The translations under genes and the position numbers were made by a program. From NCBI GenBank assembly GCA_020055645.1, contig CM034546.1, forward strand, positions 124,269,875-124,333,874: DNA of 64,000 nt, given 5' to 3'. The notes below the pieces were generated by a model. That model was given only the letters and a program-made list of their open reading frames with translations. It did no database searches and had not been told where the DNA came from. Positions 1-11,042 of the stretch are shown piece by piece. The stretch's first letter is position 1, and each line of letters begins with the position of its first letter. The DNA is from Tomocerus qinae. Lineage: Eukaryota; Arthropoda; Collembola; Entomobryomorpha; Tomoceridae.

Positions 1-960
1 GGAATAGGTAAATCTTACGAAGAGACACATTTGGGTTGAAGTAAGGGAGTGGTTGCACATTATAAAAATCATTAAATACACAGGGCATACCACGACCTGA
101 TTTCGAGGGACCTAACCTGACGTAATTATAACAATAACATTATTAGGTATTTGTATACCCACCACCTTACTTCAACCTAAATTAGATTAACATTTGACCG
201 TATTTGATAAGTTTATGGAATTTAAAGGCTTTTCTGTTGATGGATTTTGAAAATGAAACCATTTATTTACGTAGGAGTGGCTCCCGGAGCTCGTTGGATG
301 GCCTGTAAGGGGTGCATGCATATATTATGTTTTAGCAGCCATTTGATCCTATGTGGTCAGTGGATGCTTTGTCCAACTCTTCCCGATGGCACCGAAGAGG
401 ACTGTTCTAAGGCTCCCCATTTAGTCAGCAACAGCTGGTCGGGTGGACAAGGAAGTCCTTTCTACGATGATGTCGTCGATGCCTGGAAAGCTGCAGGAAT
501 CATCCCAATTTTTGCACAAGGGAATGCTGGACCTGATTGTGATTCTGCACTCTCCCCAGGGGATTCTGATGTCATTGGGGTTGGAGCGACGACAATAGAA
601 GACAATCTGGCTAATTTCAGCAGTAAGGGTCCTAGTAGATATGGAACAATGAAACCCGACATTTCTGCACCCGGAGATGGGATTTATTCTGCACACAATA
701 CCTCAGATCACGCATACACGACATTGTCAGGGACCAGTATGGCTGCACCTCATGTGGCAGGGGCCGTGGCTCTTTTACTCAGTCGAAATGCTAATATGAC
801 TTATGACCAGGTCAAGCAGGCCCTTTTCAGCGGAGCAGAAACAATGGTATTGGAACAGTGCACAGAAGCATGTGGCGGAATACCCGGAGTAACGTACCCA
901 AATAATTGCTACGGCCATGGAAGACTCAATGTGTATAACTCCATCTCCAATATTCGCTAA
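1..960 (+). CDS. Subtilisin-like serine protease (S8), C-terminal part
   Basis: Partial gene cut by the window's left edge. Bases 1-7 look like the end of one exon (codons Gly-Ile-G), followed by a phase-1 intron 8-274 (gtaaat...ttacgtag) and the last exon 275-960. Joining them reads GIGVAPGA, the usual subtilase stretch before the middle of the domain. Seen in the last exon: NSW, the oxyanion-hole region FAQGNAGPDC, SSKGPS, DISAPG and the catalytic-Ser motif GTSMAAPHVAGAVALL near residue 165 of the exon product. The stop is TAA 958-960. The catalytic Asp and His, and any signal peptide or propeptide, would lie to the left of the window. The Cys-rich segment ACKGC...CGQWMLCP resembles bacillopeptidase F-like subtilases. 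Role: endopeptidase, probably secreted (inference). It is the only cellular gene on the plus strand. Confidence 0.85.
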
Positions 961-1856
961 TTCATCCTTTTAGGCAATCTCTGTTTATTTTTCCCTTTGT
1001 ATGTAAGTAAACCATGTAAATATGAAGACGAGGATTTCGTTTTAAATCTTTCGACATTCAAATTATATCATCTAATATATAGGTAGGTACGTATTACTTA
1101 AATTTATTTTTTATTGCTCTATGTAAATATATGAAATAGAAATATTAGTCAACAATTAGATTAAATTATTGTACTAGACACTTACTAGACTGTATGGTAA
1201 TTACTGTACTCAACATGTATGCAATATGCATTGAATTTGAGGATGCAAGAACAAAATAGAAAAACAAATATAGTTAAACTGGTTGGCCAAAAATTTATTA
1301 TGCCATTTCTCATGCATCAACTATTGACAATATTAAGAAAACTTATTCTACACTAATTATGACACATTAAAATGAGTTTTTAGAATGTGGTTACCATTTT
1401 ATTCATTTGCCTAACCCAATTAAAGAATCCCATTATCGGTAGATAATTATATTTCTGGTAATGATCATAAACAATAAACAAATAAATGTATTATCTGTCT
1501 TACTTATAATAAGACGTACTTACAGTAACTTAATAAATTACTACTACTACTTATTACAATTGTTTTATCAAAAATGATAGTTTGGTTTGATAATTAATTC
1601 CTGTTTAACAAAAAAAGTTAAGCCTATAATAATAATAATCGATACCCAACCCATTAATCTACCTCTGTAGTGAACTATATTTCTAAAAATGATTAACATA
1701 CACTTACATTTAGTAAACGTTACCGTAAACATTTTTACTTTGAAGACCAGAAAATGATCACAAGAAAGAATACTACATTAAAGCCAAAACAGTAAATTCC
1801 CCGTCTTGTTAAATAATAATGATAACAATAGAAATGATGAATGTACGAGAGCTGGT
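961..1856. other. Intergenic, convergent 3' flanks
   Basis: AT-rich sequence between the 3' ends of the subtilase gene (+) and the TPR-SET gene (-). I see no coding pattern. AATAAA-like words near 1470-1485 could serve the subtilase transcript, but none is convincing. Confidence 0.6.
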
Positions 1857-3974
1857 TCAGTAAAAAGGAATTCCACATCGCTGTAGTAAGGAAAGAGCAT
1901 CTTTGCCCACAATTTCCATAACTTCCAATGATCCATATCCAATGAGTAAATCCTTCTTCAATATATTTATCCATTTAAGAATTTCTTCATTATCATGAAG
2001 ATAGACAAAAGCTGTGAGAATGTTGAGAGCAAAGACAACAGCAGATTCAACCAATGGAGAATTTTGAAGGATGTCATGGCCTCTGATTAAGTATTTTGTG
2101 CATTTAAGATATTCATGTTCATCAAATAAAATCTGTCCCAGATTTAGCAATGCAGACACAGTAGAAACATTGAGCAATGGGGATTCCGCTCTGAGATTTA
2201 GTATCTTGACAACAAAAGATTCTAATCGGGCGATGTCATTATCCTTGGTAGCCTTGTCTATTTGCTTCAAAGCCTTTTTACGAGACTCCTTAATATTTTT
2301 GGGATCTTGAGCATCAATTAAACAAAGAGAGCAAGCACAGGTGAATCCATGCTTACGTAAGCTACTTTGTCGTTTGTCCAGAGATTCGGTTGGAGAAACG
2401 TATGATATCAATATTTCTTCTCCCTTTTGAATATTTTTAAAAGCTCGAATAATCATAATATCGCCATTCGCTTTCCAAAATGAGTTGCAGTCCCAACAGC
2501 TGTGATTTATATAAGATGGGAGAAACCAAATTCCATGAGAATTGTGTCGAGGCTCTTCAGATTCGGAATCTTCAATAATTTCAATTTGATTTCCAAAAGT
2601 GTTGTATTTGCAAATTGCATCGATTCTTTTAACATCAATGGATGTAGTGTCGTTAATTTCTTCCGAGTTAGGTCCAGCATAGAGTTGGTAGAGATCTTTT
2701 GCAAGTTCTGGTTCGACTCTCAAAAGATGACAGCATTTTTGAACCATTTCATCATGTGCAGCAAGATGCATCAATTTTGAGCCAAAATTAAATCTGATAT
2801 CTGTACAATGCCCGCCAGTACAGACAATAACAATCGCTTTGCTAACAATAAGCAATTGTCCAGCTTCAATGTCTTTCAATGCAATTAAGCCTTTTCCCTT
2901 TCCATCAATATTTGCTATTTTCACAGGTCCTACGTATTCTGCCAAAGTCTCATTAGGTTCTTCTTTATGTTCGTAGAAAGCACTCGGGTTGTATTTTCCA
3001 GTTTTGTTCTGAATTTCAAAAGTCTTTAATTTCTCCATCAGAGCAGCAAATTCTTTTTTGTCGCGAATTTCAGGAATACTTTTCAATTTTTCGTCTAGAA
3101 ATTCTACAGCTTCTGGGTAAAATTTTAATTGACCAAGAATTTTCGCCTTGCGGAATATTCCTTTTTCATGGGTAGGAACATGTGCCAAAACCTTTTCGAT
3201 GTCATCCCGAGCTCTGTAAAAATATCCGAGGTTAATATACGTAGCAGCTCGGTTAGCAAGCAAAGTGTCATCTTCAGAGTTCATATTTAATCCTTGAGTG
3301 TAACATTCTAATGCTTCGTAGTATCTTTTTTCAGTGAAATTCTTGTTCCCGCTATTTTTCCAATCTGCAAATGATTTTAGGTTACAATATTTGCTCCTCT
3401 GACATTCGACTCCCCATTCCAATCCATCAAACATACTTGAAAAACTTTCCTCTGAAATTACATGCACGTCAATTGGATTGTCAACTCTGACTGCATAGCC
3501 ACCATCCATTGTTTGTTTGAACCAAGGATTTTGTATCGCCAAAATTCTTCCAAGGGGCATAATTTGGGAAATGTTTGCTCTGCCTCCACCATAGTTGTAG
3601 AGGGACAGTATTACTGCTTTGTCACTTGCTGGTTCTTCCACAACAGTAACTAAGGCTGTCATCTTGATTGCTTGAGCAATACTTCGACACAAGAAAAATT
3701 TACCTTTTAGTGCATTGTTTGGACTTTTAATCAAATCTGCAATACCAACTCGATTGCAAACGTCAAGTTTCACTTTTCCAGAAGACGTCGGCACGTTTTG
3801 GCTAATTGTCAAGTGAGTTTTATACTTCATCCCTTTCTTCTTATCTAACATGCTGTTCAATGCAAAACTGTGACGATTCAACAAAAACGATTTGTTTGTG
3901 TAGTTCCTCATTTTTGCATCCTCTGTGACATCCCCTCCCGCCATTAGCATTTGTCGTAATAAGGCAAAATCCAT
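1857..3974 (-). CDS. TPR and SET domain protein (lysine methyltransferase-like)
   Basis: Single uninterrupted 705-aa frame with ATG at 3974-3972. Residues about 205-310 form TPR-like helices (for example NRAATYINLGYFYRARDD). The SET domain spans about 350-550: GKGKGLIALKDIEAGQLL at its start, the NHSC motif as SYINHSCWDCN near residue 490, GEEILISYV near 520, and a post-SET Cys cluster FTCACSLC near 547. These are the S-adenosylmethionine- and substrate-binding motifs of SET methyltransferases. There is no MYND zinc finger in the place where SMYD proteins carry one, so it is closer to the TPR-SET proteins seen in fungi and some arthropods than to true SMYD4. The N-terminal 200 residues match nothing I recognise. 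The substrate is unknown. All core motifs are present, so it is probably active. No intron breaks the coding sequence. Confidence 0.8.
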   Translation of the reverse strand: MDFALLRQMLMAGGDVTEDAKMRNYTNKSFLLNRHSFALNSMLDKKKGMKYKTHLTISQNVPTSSGKVKLDVCNRVGIADLIKSPNNALKGKFFLCRSIAQAIKMTALVTVVEEPASDKAVILSLYNYGGGRANISQIMPLGRILAIQNPWFKQTMDGGYAVRVDNPIDVHVISEESFSSMFDGLEWGVECQRSKYCNLKSFADWKNSGNKNFTEKRYYEALECYTQGLNMNSEDDTLLANRAATYINLGYFYRARDDIEKVLAHVPTHEKGIFRKAKILGQLKFYPEAVEFLDEKLKSIPEIRDKKEFAALMEKLKTFEIQNKTGKYNPSAFYEHKEEPNETLAEYVGPVKIANIDGKGKGLIALKDIEAGQLLIVSKAIVIVCTGGHCTDIRFNFGSKLMHLAAHDEMVQKCCHLLRVEPELAKDLYQLYAGPNSEEINDTTSIDVKRIDAICKYNTFGNQIEIIEDSESEEPRHNSHGIWFLPSYINHSCWDCNSFWKANGDIMIIRAFKNIQKGEEILISYVSPTESLDKRQSSLRKHGFTCACSLCLIDAQDPKNIKESRKKALKQIDKATKDNDIARLESFVVKILNLRAESPLLNVSTVSALLNLGQILFDEHEYLKCTKYLIRGHDILQNSPLVESAVVFALNILTAFVYLHDNEEILKWINILKKDLLIGYGSLEVMEIVGKDALSLLQRCGIPFY

Positions 3975-6092
3975 GACTATTATCGTCTACTAAACCTAAA
4001 ACGCAAACGCAAAATAATACACTTTGGCACATTCATTCACGATAAATTCCTATCTAAAGTTATTCCTTGCCGCAAAAATTAATACATTAACAACTAATTC
4101 TAATTTTGTTGGCAAACTATTACCGATGGAGATTATGACTAAAAAGTATTTGTTACATAAAACCTACCAATAAGCAAATTAGGTTTTCCAAACAATTTTG
4201 TACACAGCCGGTGGCCGGTTCCTCTCAATCTTCCAATCCTCTCGAAGAAAATGCCCACTAAGATTGCGATACAATGATTGAAATTTCCTGTGGACACTCA
4301 CTAATTCATTCCCGGAACCTTTAATATAAAAATACAAAATTCAATAAATTTAAAAAAAATACTTTGTCGCTGAGCATGGTTTAAAAAGTTGTTTTCGTAG
4401 ATGGTGGTGGTATAATTGACATTACTATTCAGCATAATACTCCCTATAATTACTTTACCTACCTCAAAACCTAAAGAATAATTGAATGGTTCTTCCAGAA
4501 AATATGAACAACTGAGTTAGCAAAGCACCCCTTTTGAAGTCACCTATTACACGACAACGACAGACTCGAAGAACACAGGAGTGTGACAGGACAGGATTGT
4601 CACGTCCTTGGTCATTGACAGCGAACAGGTTTAAACACGATCGACTTGAAAGACTGTCACACAAATATTGAATAATGTTAATTTAAGGGACAAAAATACT
4701 TTTTTGTAGTGTTTGAATATAATAAATAATAGTTACTGTGATAAAAATTAAAAAATACCTTAACCACGTTGCACTTCCGGCCCGATTCCTCGTTCACCTC
4801 ATACCTTGCTCACTCTACTCGCTGTAATGCACATGTAAATGAACCATGCATGGATTGCAATATTGCATTGCTGTTGCTGAGTTTTGTATCGCTCGCACAT
4901 TCACAGAATTCAGTCAGAGCGATTATTTAGTTGATGGAATCTGCTCACTGCGCAAACTCAGCGAAATTCCAGAATTTCAAGAATATATCGTTTGATCTAA
5001 TTGTGTGAAAATTAATAAATTATTTGCAAATTATATATTACTCTTAGGGCAAAATTAAACTATTTAGATTTTCAAATTGCGGATTCCTTTGTTGTCTTAT
5101 TTTACAGAAAGTTTTATTATAAAATACCATCCTGAAAACACTATCAATTTTCATGATTTTTACAGGAGTGGATTTGTTCCAGCTATATTTATTTCTTTAA
5201 AAAATAATTTAGGAAAATCAAAACGATGAAAAAAAGAAGGATGTTTTTAATTTATAGTTTGATGTTTTTCCTAATCCAGTATTCCAACAATGCTACATGC
5301 ATGTACATGAAAATCAAACAAAAAAGGGGGTCAACTAAACTTGGAGTTTTGAGACATCAAACTTAACAAAATTTTGAAATTTGTACAACAGGGTAAGGCG
5401 ATCTAGATTTGATTATTGCACATTGATCAGATTTCATGGAAATTTTTTGAAATGCATTGTTAATTTTCTGTAGCTAAATGCCAATTTAATTTTGCCAGTC
5501 CTAAAGCTTAATTAGGTATATCGTTACCTGTACTATCGAAGATTAGAGGAGGAGTGGTAATAAATAAAATCCCAAATATGACTCATAATTTAAAATTACA
5601 GTATAAAAATAAGTTCAGATGGTTTTTATGAATTTGTCTATTTTGCATATTTTTGGTGTGATATAACAAACTGAATACATTAATTTGGTATTTTACTGCT
5701 ATTTATTACATTTACTAAAATGTATTCACTTCACATACACACATAACACAAAAATTAATAAAATGTATGAATAAAAATGAACCTTCTAGTTACAAAATGA
5801 CAAATTTAAGCAATTTATTTTTCAATGTATATTGACATGAACCAGAACAAACATTGTTAGTGAATATGAAAACAACAATTAATATTAAGTAAACGAAAAA
5901 CTACATTAGTAAGTAAAATATAGGTGCCAATACAAAATACAATTAATTAACAATTCATCAATAGCAAAAACTTACATTTTATAGTTTCAATTATTACGTG
6001 AAAATATTTCTGTTGATTTTTGCAATTTTTTTTTGCTAATTATTATGTTGACAAAAGCACCCCAAAAATGTTTGCCAATGAAAGCTGCAAAG
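3975..6092. other. Intergenic, upstream of the TPR-SET gene
   Basis: AT-rich. It contains the presumed promoter and 5' leader of the TPR-SET gene at its left end and the far 3' flank of beta-tubulin at its right end. Small open frames (for example 4464-4664) have no recognisable composition. No RNA gene seen. Confidence 0.5.
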
Positions 6093-6606
6093 TCAAAAGT
6101 TGACTTGAGTATCTTGGTCTTGGTATATATTACATTTACAATTCATGACATAACCCACGACGACGACGGCATCTCCTTGTAAATACAACTTCAGGTAGTG
6201 TTCAACGAAACTTGTTTCATTGGGATCTACACAAAATATATTTTACTAATATGTATATTTTAATATAAGAAAAGAACATCAATTTAATTTATTATTTACG
6301 TACCTAAGTAGTGAAGAATAATGAATAAGTAGTATCTTGTTTTTCTGGTTCGCATGACTTTGCAGTGTATAATGTAATCTTGGTTAGTTTGGGTCGAGAG
6401 TGATTGTCTTGGGGCAGTGAAACCTTTAATTAAAGAGAAAATAATGATATTAAAATATGCACCTGGCAAAATTGAAATAATGCAAATCGATTGGTGTGTC
6501 CCATTTGCATTAAATTTCATATACTCAATTATATTTAATGGTTTGATTTTAAATTAAAATAAATCAAAGATTATTATCTTACGCTTACATCTGGAATTTC
6601 TGGAGT
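6093..6606 (-). other. Beta-tubulin 3' UTR with candidate extra splice sites
   Basis: Just after the tubulin stop, the minus strand reads CCAGAT|gtaagc (donor, exon end 6589), then ttaattaaag|GTTTCAC (exon 6423-6304, donor TTAG|gtacgt), then ttttgtgtag|ATCCC (exon from 6226). These three sites suggest 3'-UTR introns or an alternative 3' end. The 6304-6423 piece joined to 6226-6093 stays open to TGA at 6095-6093. Without transcripts this is only a candidate. Confidence 0.35.
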
Positions 6607-9600
6607 TTAGTCGTCGAATTCGGCTTGTCCGTCTTCATCAAAGTCGGCTTCTTGGTCGTTGGTAGCTTCTTGATATTGTTGGTACTCAGAAAGCAAATCG
6701 TTCATGTTAGATTCAGCTTCAGTGAATTCCATCTCATCCATACCTTCTCCAGTGTACCAATGCAAGAAAGCCTTACGACGGAACATGCTAGTAAATTGTT
6801 CGGAAATTCTTTTAAAGATTTCTTGGATGGCTGTGCTGTTTCCAATGAATGTAGCAGACATTTTGAGACCACGAGGAGGAATATCGCAAACAGCTGTTTT
6901 GACATTGTTTGGAATCCATTCAACAAAGTAGCTTGAGTTCTTGTTTTGGATGTTGAGCATCTGTTCATCAACTTCCTTCATGGACATCCGTCCTCTGAAA
7001 ATAGTGGCTACAGTGAGATAACGGCCGTGGCGGGGATCACAAGCTACCATCATGTTCTTGGCATCAAACATCTGTTGTGTGAGTTGAGGGACAGAGAGGC
7101 AGCAGTACTGTTTATTTCCTCTGGAGGTCAGTGGGGCGAATCCGGTCATGAAGAAATGAAGACGAGGGAATGGAACCATGTTGACCGCCAATTTTCTCAA
7201 GTCGGCATTCAGTTGTCCCGGGAATCTTAAACAAGTCGTAGCTCCAGACATTGTAAGGGAAACTAAATGGTTCAAATCTCCGTAGGTTGGGGTGCTCAAT
7301 TTCAAGGTGCGGAAGCAAATATCGTACAAGGCTTCATTGTCAATGCAGAAAGTCTCGTCAGTATTCTCGACCAATTGATGAACAGACAGAGTAGCATTGT
7401 AAGGCTCGACAACCGTATCAGAAACTTTCGGGGATGGAAAAACGGAGTAAGAATTCATAATTCGGTCCGGATATTCCTCTCGGATTTTAGCAATGAGTAA
7501 AGTCCCCATCCCAGAGCCAGTTCCTCCTCCCAGAGAGTGAGCCAATTGGAATCCTTGGATGCAATCACATCCCTCAGCCTCTTTCCGAACAACATCCAGC
7601 ACAGAGTCGACTAATTCAGCTCCCTCAGTGTAGTGACCCTTTGCCCAGTTATTTCCAGCTCCACTTTGTCCGAAAACGAAGTTGTCAGGTCTGAATAATT
7701 TTCCATAGGCTCCACTTCGAACTGAATCCATAGTGCCGGGCTCCAAATCAACTAAAATGGCCCTAGGAACATATTTACTGTCCGAGGCTTCATTGTAGTA
7801 TACGTTGATTCGTTCCAGCTGAAGATCAGAGTCTCCATGATAGCTGCCTGTTGCGTCAATCCCATGTTCATCGGAGATTATCTCCCAAAACTATCAACAA
7901 ACAATCAGATAAGTCAAATTTTCAATTTTCAACTGATTTTCCTATAATAATCAATTTTCTTTCAAAATAATAGCAAAACTAAATAATTTAAGCATCATGC
8001 ATAATACTAATTGACCATGCACATCAATTAATTAAAATTACTGCAATATTATCATGCTAAATATATTCGTTATCCTTTCTTGGGTGAGAAGGTCATTTAC
8101 AACACCTGATTAAGTGCCTAATTACTGTTAAAAAGCCTTAATTTCAACCCAGATTGCTAATAATATTGAGAAGTGACTAATAGAATCATTCTTTACCCAC
8201 ATTATATTAATTGGCTGTTGGAATTGGAAAGCAAGGATATTATAGTGCCCATGTAAGGTAACACTCATCGTTGAATGCAGTGCACTAACTTTTATTTATC
8301 TTATCTCTCAGCCTCGACAGGAAAGTAAGCCCTTTTATGTGGATTATGGTACCTGCTCCAAGCTTTAGACATAACACATAATAAACCTACACAATTTTAA
8401 GCGAATAATAAATACTCTCAATAATATTTCATTCTCAGCTGACACGTATTTGTTTGTATATAATACCAGCATTTCCACTGAAAATTGTTATTCATCTACT
8501 TATGTGGTATTACGAAGATTAGAACTTACAAGTCAAATACTAAAAATCAAATACTCTTTTACAATAGTACAAACGCATTTATTCAGCCCACGATCGAAAA
8601 TGTCTCATTCAACCCACACTTGTGTTTGTTCAAGTAGAAACAATAAATGTTATTCAGTCTGCAAGCAACAATGAGGTCATCAAATACAAAAACTAAGTTT
8701 CGGACGACTTCCTACATCTTATACCATTCCAGATAATTCTCGCTATTATTATTATGCCTTACTATAGTTGCCGGTCGTAATTTTCCTATATTAAAGCACA
8801 ATAGTTAAAATACTCTTAGTACAATCAGCATTCAACATCTACCCATCCATCCACTATCTGCAGACAGACAGCCACTAAATAAGCCGGTATACCAAGTACC
8901 ATACCAACTAAGGAAACTGAACCAAAATCTGTCAGGTGTGTGGGAAGAACAGATAAATTGCGTCATCATCCACACACACACACCTTTAATAGGACATGCA
9001 ATTTCTCCAGGTGCTCTTTTACCTCTTCTATGTACCAACTGGTTTTAAACTACAATCTACACCAACTAAAGCAAAATTTTATATTTACTGTGATACAAAA
9101 TGACAACTATGAACTGTCACTCCAAAAAAATTATTATTGCTTGTTAATCCAAAAAGATTCTTTTTAGTAGCAATTAATAACACACTGAGATGTATTTAGT
9201 GTCTATGCCAAAATTATTACATACATCATCACAGTATGTTTAGCAAATATTAGCAATTAAATATTTGTACAACATGTTACATATTGGAATCAGATCTATT
9301 TTATCACTTGTGTGAATATTTGAGTAAGGATAACGTTTTAAAATGAAATGGACGCTTCAAAATAATTTAAGGCTTGGTTAAAAAGTATTATCAGCTGATT
9401 TCTAGGAATATTACAAGCCTTTCGTCATTTCTAATTAGAAAATAACAACTTTTCATGAGCTCATCACGTAAATTATGAGATAATTTTTTTACTTTCGCGA
9501 ATAAAACTGAATACAAAGCAAATTCCTAGAAAAATTGCATTCATAAATAAATACATACATAAGTAAAATGATAATAATTATTAGAAAATGACTAAATCAA

Positions 9601-11042
9601 GATTTCCAATGAATTAATATAATTATTTTTGTATTTAAAGATTTGTAAACAAACTTCCCTCAACCACACAGTCACTACTAACATTCGCATTAATTGTAAC
9701 ACTAACACAAAAATGTTAAAAATCCAATAGACGACGATTGAGTCCTGTGCATATATTAAGATAGCACAAAAACAACTTTAAAGTTGAAATTATAGGACTT
9801 GAGGACTTACCTGCCCAACTCATTGTATGTACACCCTTTATAGAATAATCAGAATAAGCATTATGAAGGATCCAAAGTGACGCTTTGCAGGAAATTCTTG
9901 ATTGGGAAATGCCATTGGCAATAATTGTTTACCCAATTCTCTCTTGCCAGTTGGACAATTCCTATATGCTGCAAAAATACATACCGACACGTCAGAAATA
10001 TGCACTTCCCATAAATATTGTAGAATGTAGACTACTAACTGATTAATTAAACGTTGCATATTGTCCCCAAAATAGTTCATGTCGTGTTTTCCTTGTTAAT
10101 AAATAAAAGGCACGCCAAAAGCTTGTCCTTTTCATTTTCTTGGTCTTTTATACGCATACACAGTATTATTAACGTATCATGCTATGGAATGACCTTGAAT
10201 TTTGATTATATGTTATGATGAATCTCTTTTTTATGCATAAATACATTTCTCTGAAGTGGAAACATTTTATAATATAACTTTATATATTATGTATATATTT
10301 TATGGGATATAATGTATATAAATTATATAAATCCTACTATAAAACGTAATTTAAAATGTCTGAACATGAATTAAATATTAATTAAAATTTAATGAATATG
10401 AAAATGATAGTAAAAAGAGCCATTCTAATATGTCTATAGTCGGTCAAGGAAAATATACGGTATAATATTATCGTTTAAACGGAGTGTAATTGCTTTCAAT
10501 AGCTTTATTATGCCACTCTTACGCAATAATACGTGCGGCTCTTCATAATTTCGGGTAAATAAAATAGTACATGAAATATGTTTCGCAAATCCCTGCATCT
10601 TATAATAAATGAAGTCCATGCTTTAGGATTGAAGGTTTCCGTTGAAAATATAAAATTAGTTACCATATGCCGTGCCCTAAACTAAACCGTAATAATAAGA
10701 TAGCCCTTGGCCAAATAGTACCTAAGTATACTTGTACCTGCTATACATTCATATACTTTATAGTTATATGGAAATTATATAGTTATATAATATGATTCGT
10801 AAGTTATATAATTTTATGTAATTTTTAATGTTATAATTTTGACAAAAATTGAATCCCCATCACCAATTTAAAGAAGCGCTACAGCTGACAGCTGCACCTC
10901 AAAATACCGATAGAAATTGAACAATGGAAGCATATTGTTCGAGAAATAAATATTCTAAATATAGATAAATGTAATTAAGTCTCACCTTAGATCCTATTTG
11001 ATTACCACACTGGCCAGCTTGGATATGAACGATTTCACGCAT
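6607..11042 (-). CDS. Beta-tubulin
   Basis: Two coding exons on the minus strand: 11042-10986 (19 codons, [19 protein letters not shown], donor AAG|gtgag) and 7890-6607 (acceptor gatag|TTTTGGGAG, beginning FWEII). The total is 446 aa, the usual length. The intron 7891-10985 is about 3.1 kb, phase 0 after codon 19, a position shared by many animal beta-tubulins. Seen: the GTP-binding glycine loop [16 protein letters not shown] and [13 protein letters not shown]. The MREI start is the peptide through which excess tubulin triggers decay of its own mRNA, so that control is expected here. The acidic tail [22 protein letters not shown] is rather Asp-rich and lacks the common EGEF-type ending, so it is probably a lineage-specific isotype. 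Forms microtubules with alpha-tubulin. The intron holds no recognised gene. Confidence 0.97.

Noticed and set aside
6625-7500. Several frames of 65-103 aa opposite or within beta-tubulin
   Set aside because: Shadow frames of a highly conserved coding exon with no protein-like features of their own.
8000-10980. Small genes within the beta-tubulin intron
   Set aside because: Frames are short, AT-rich and without motifs or splice support.
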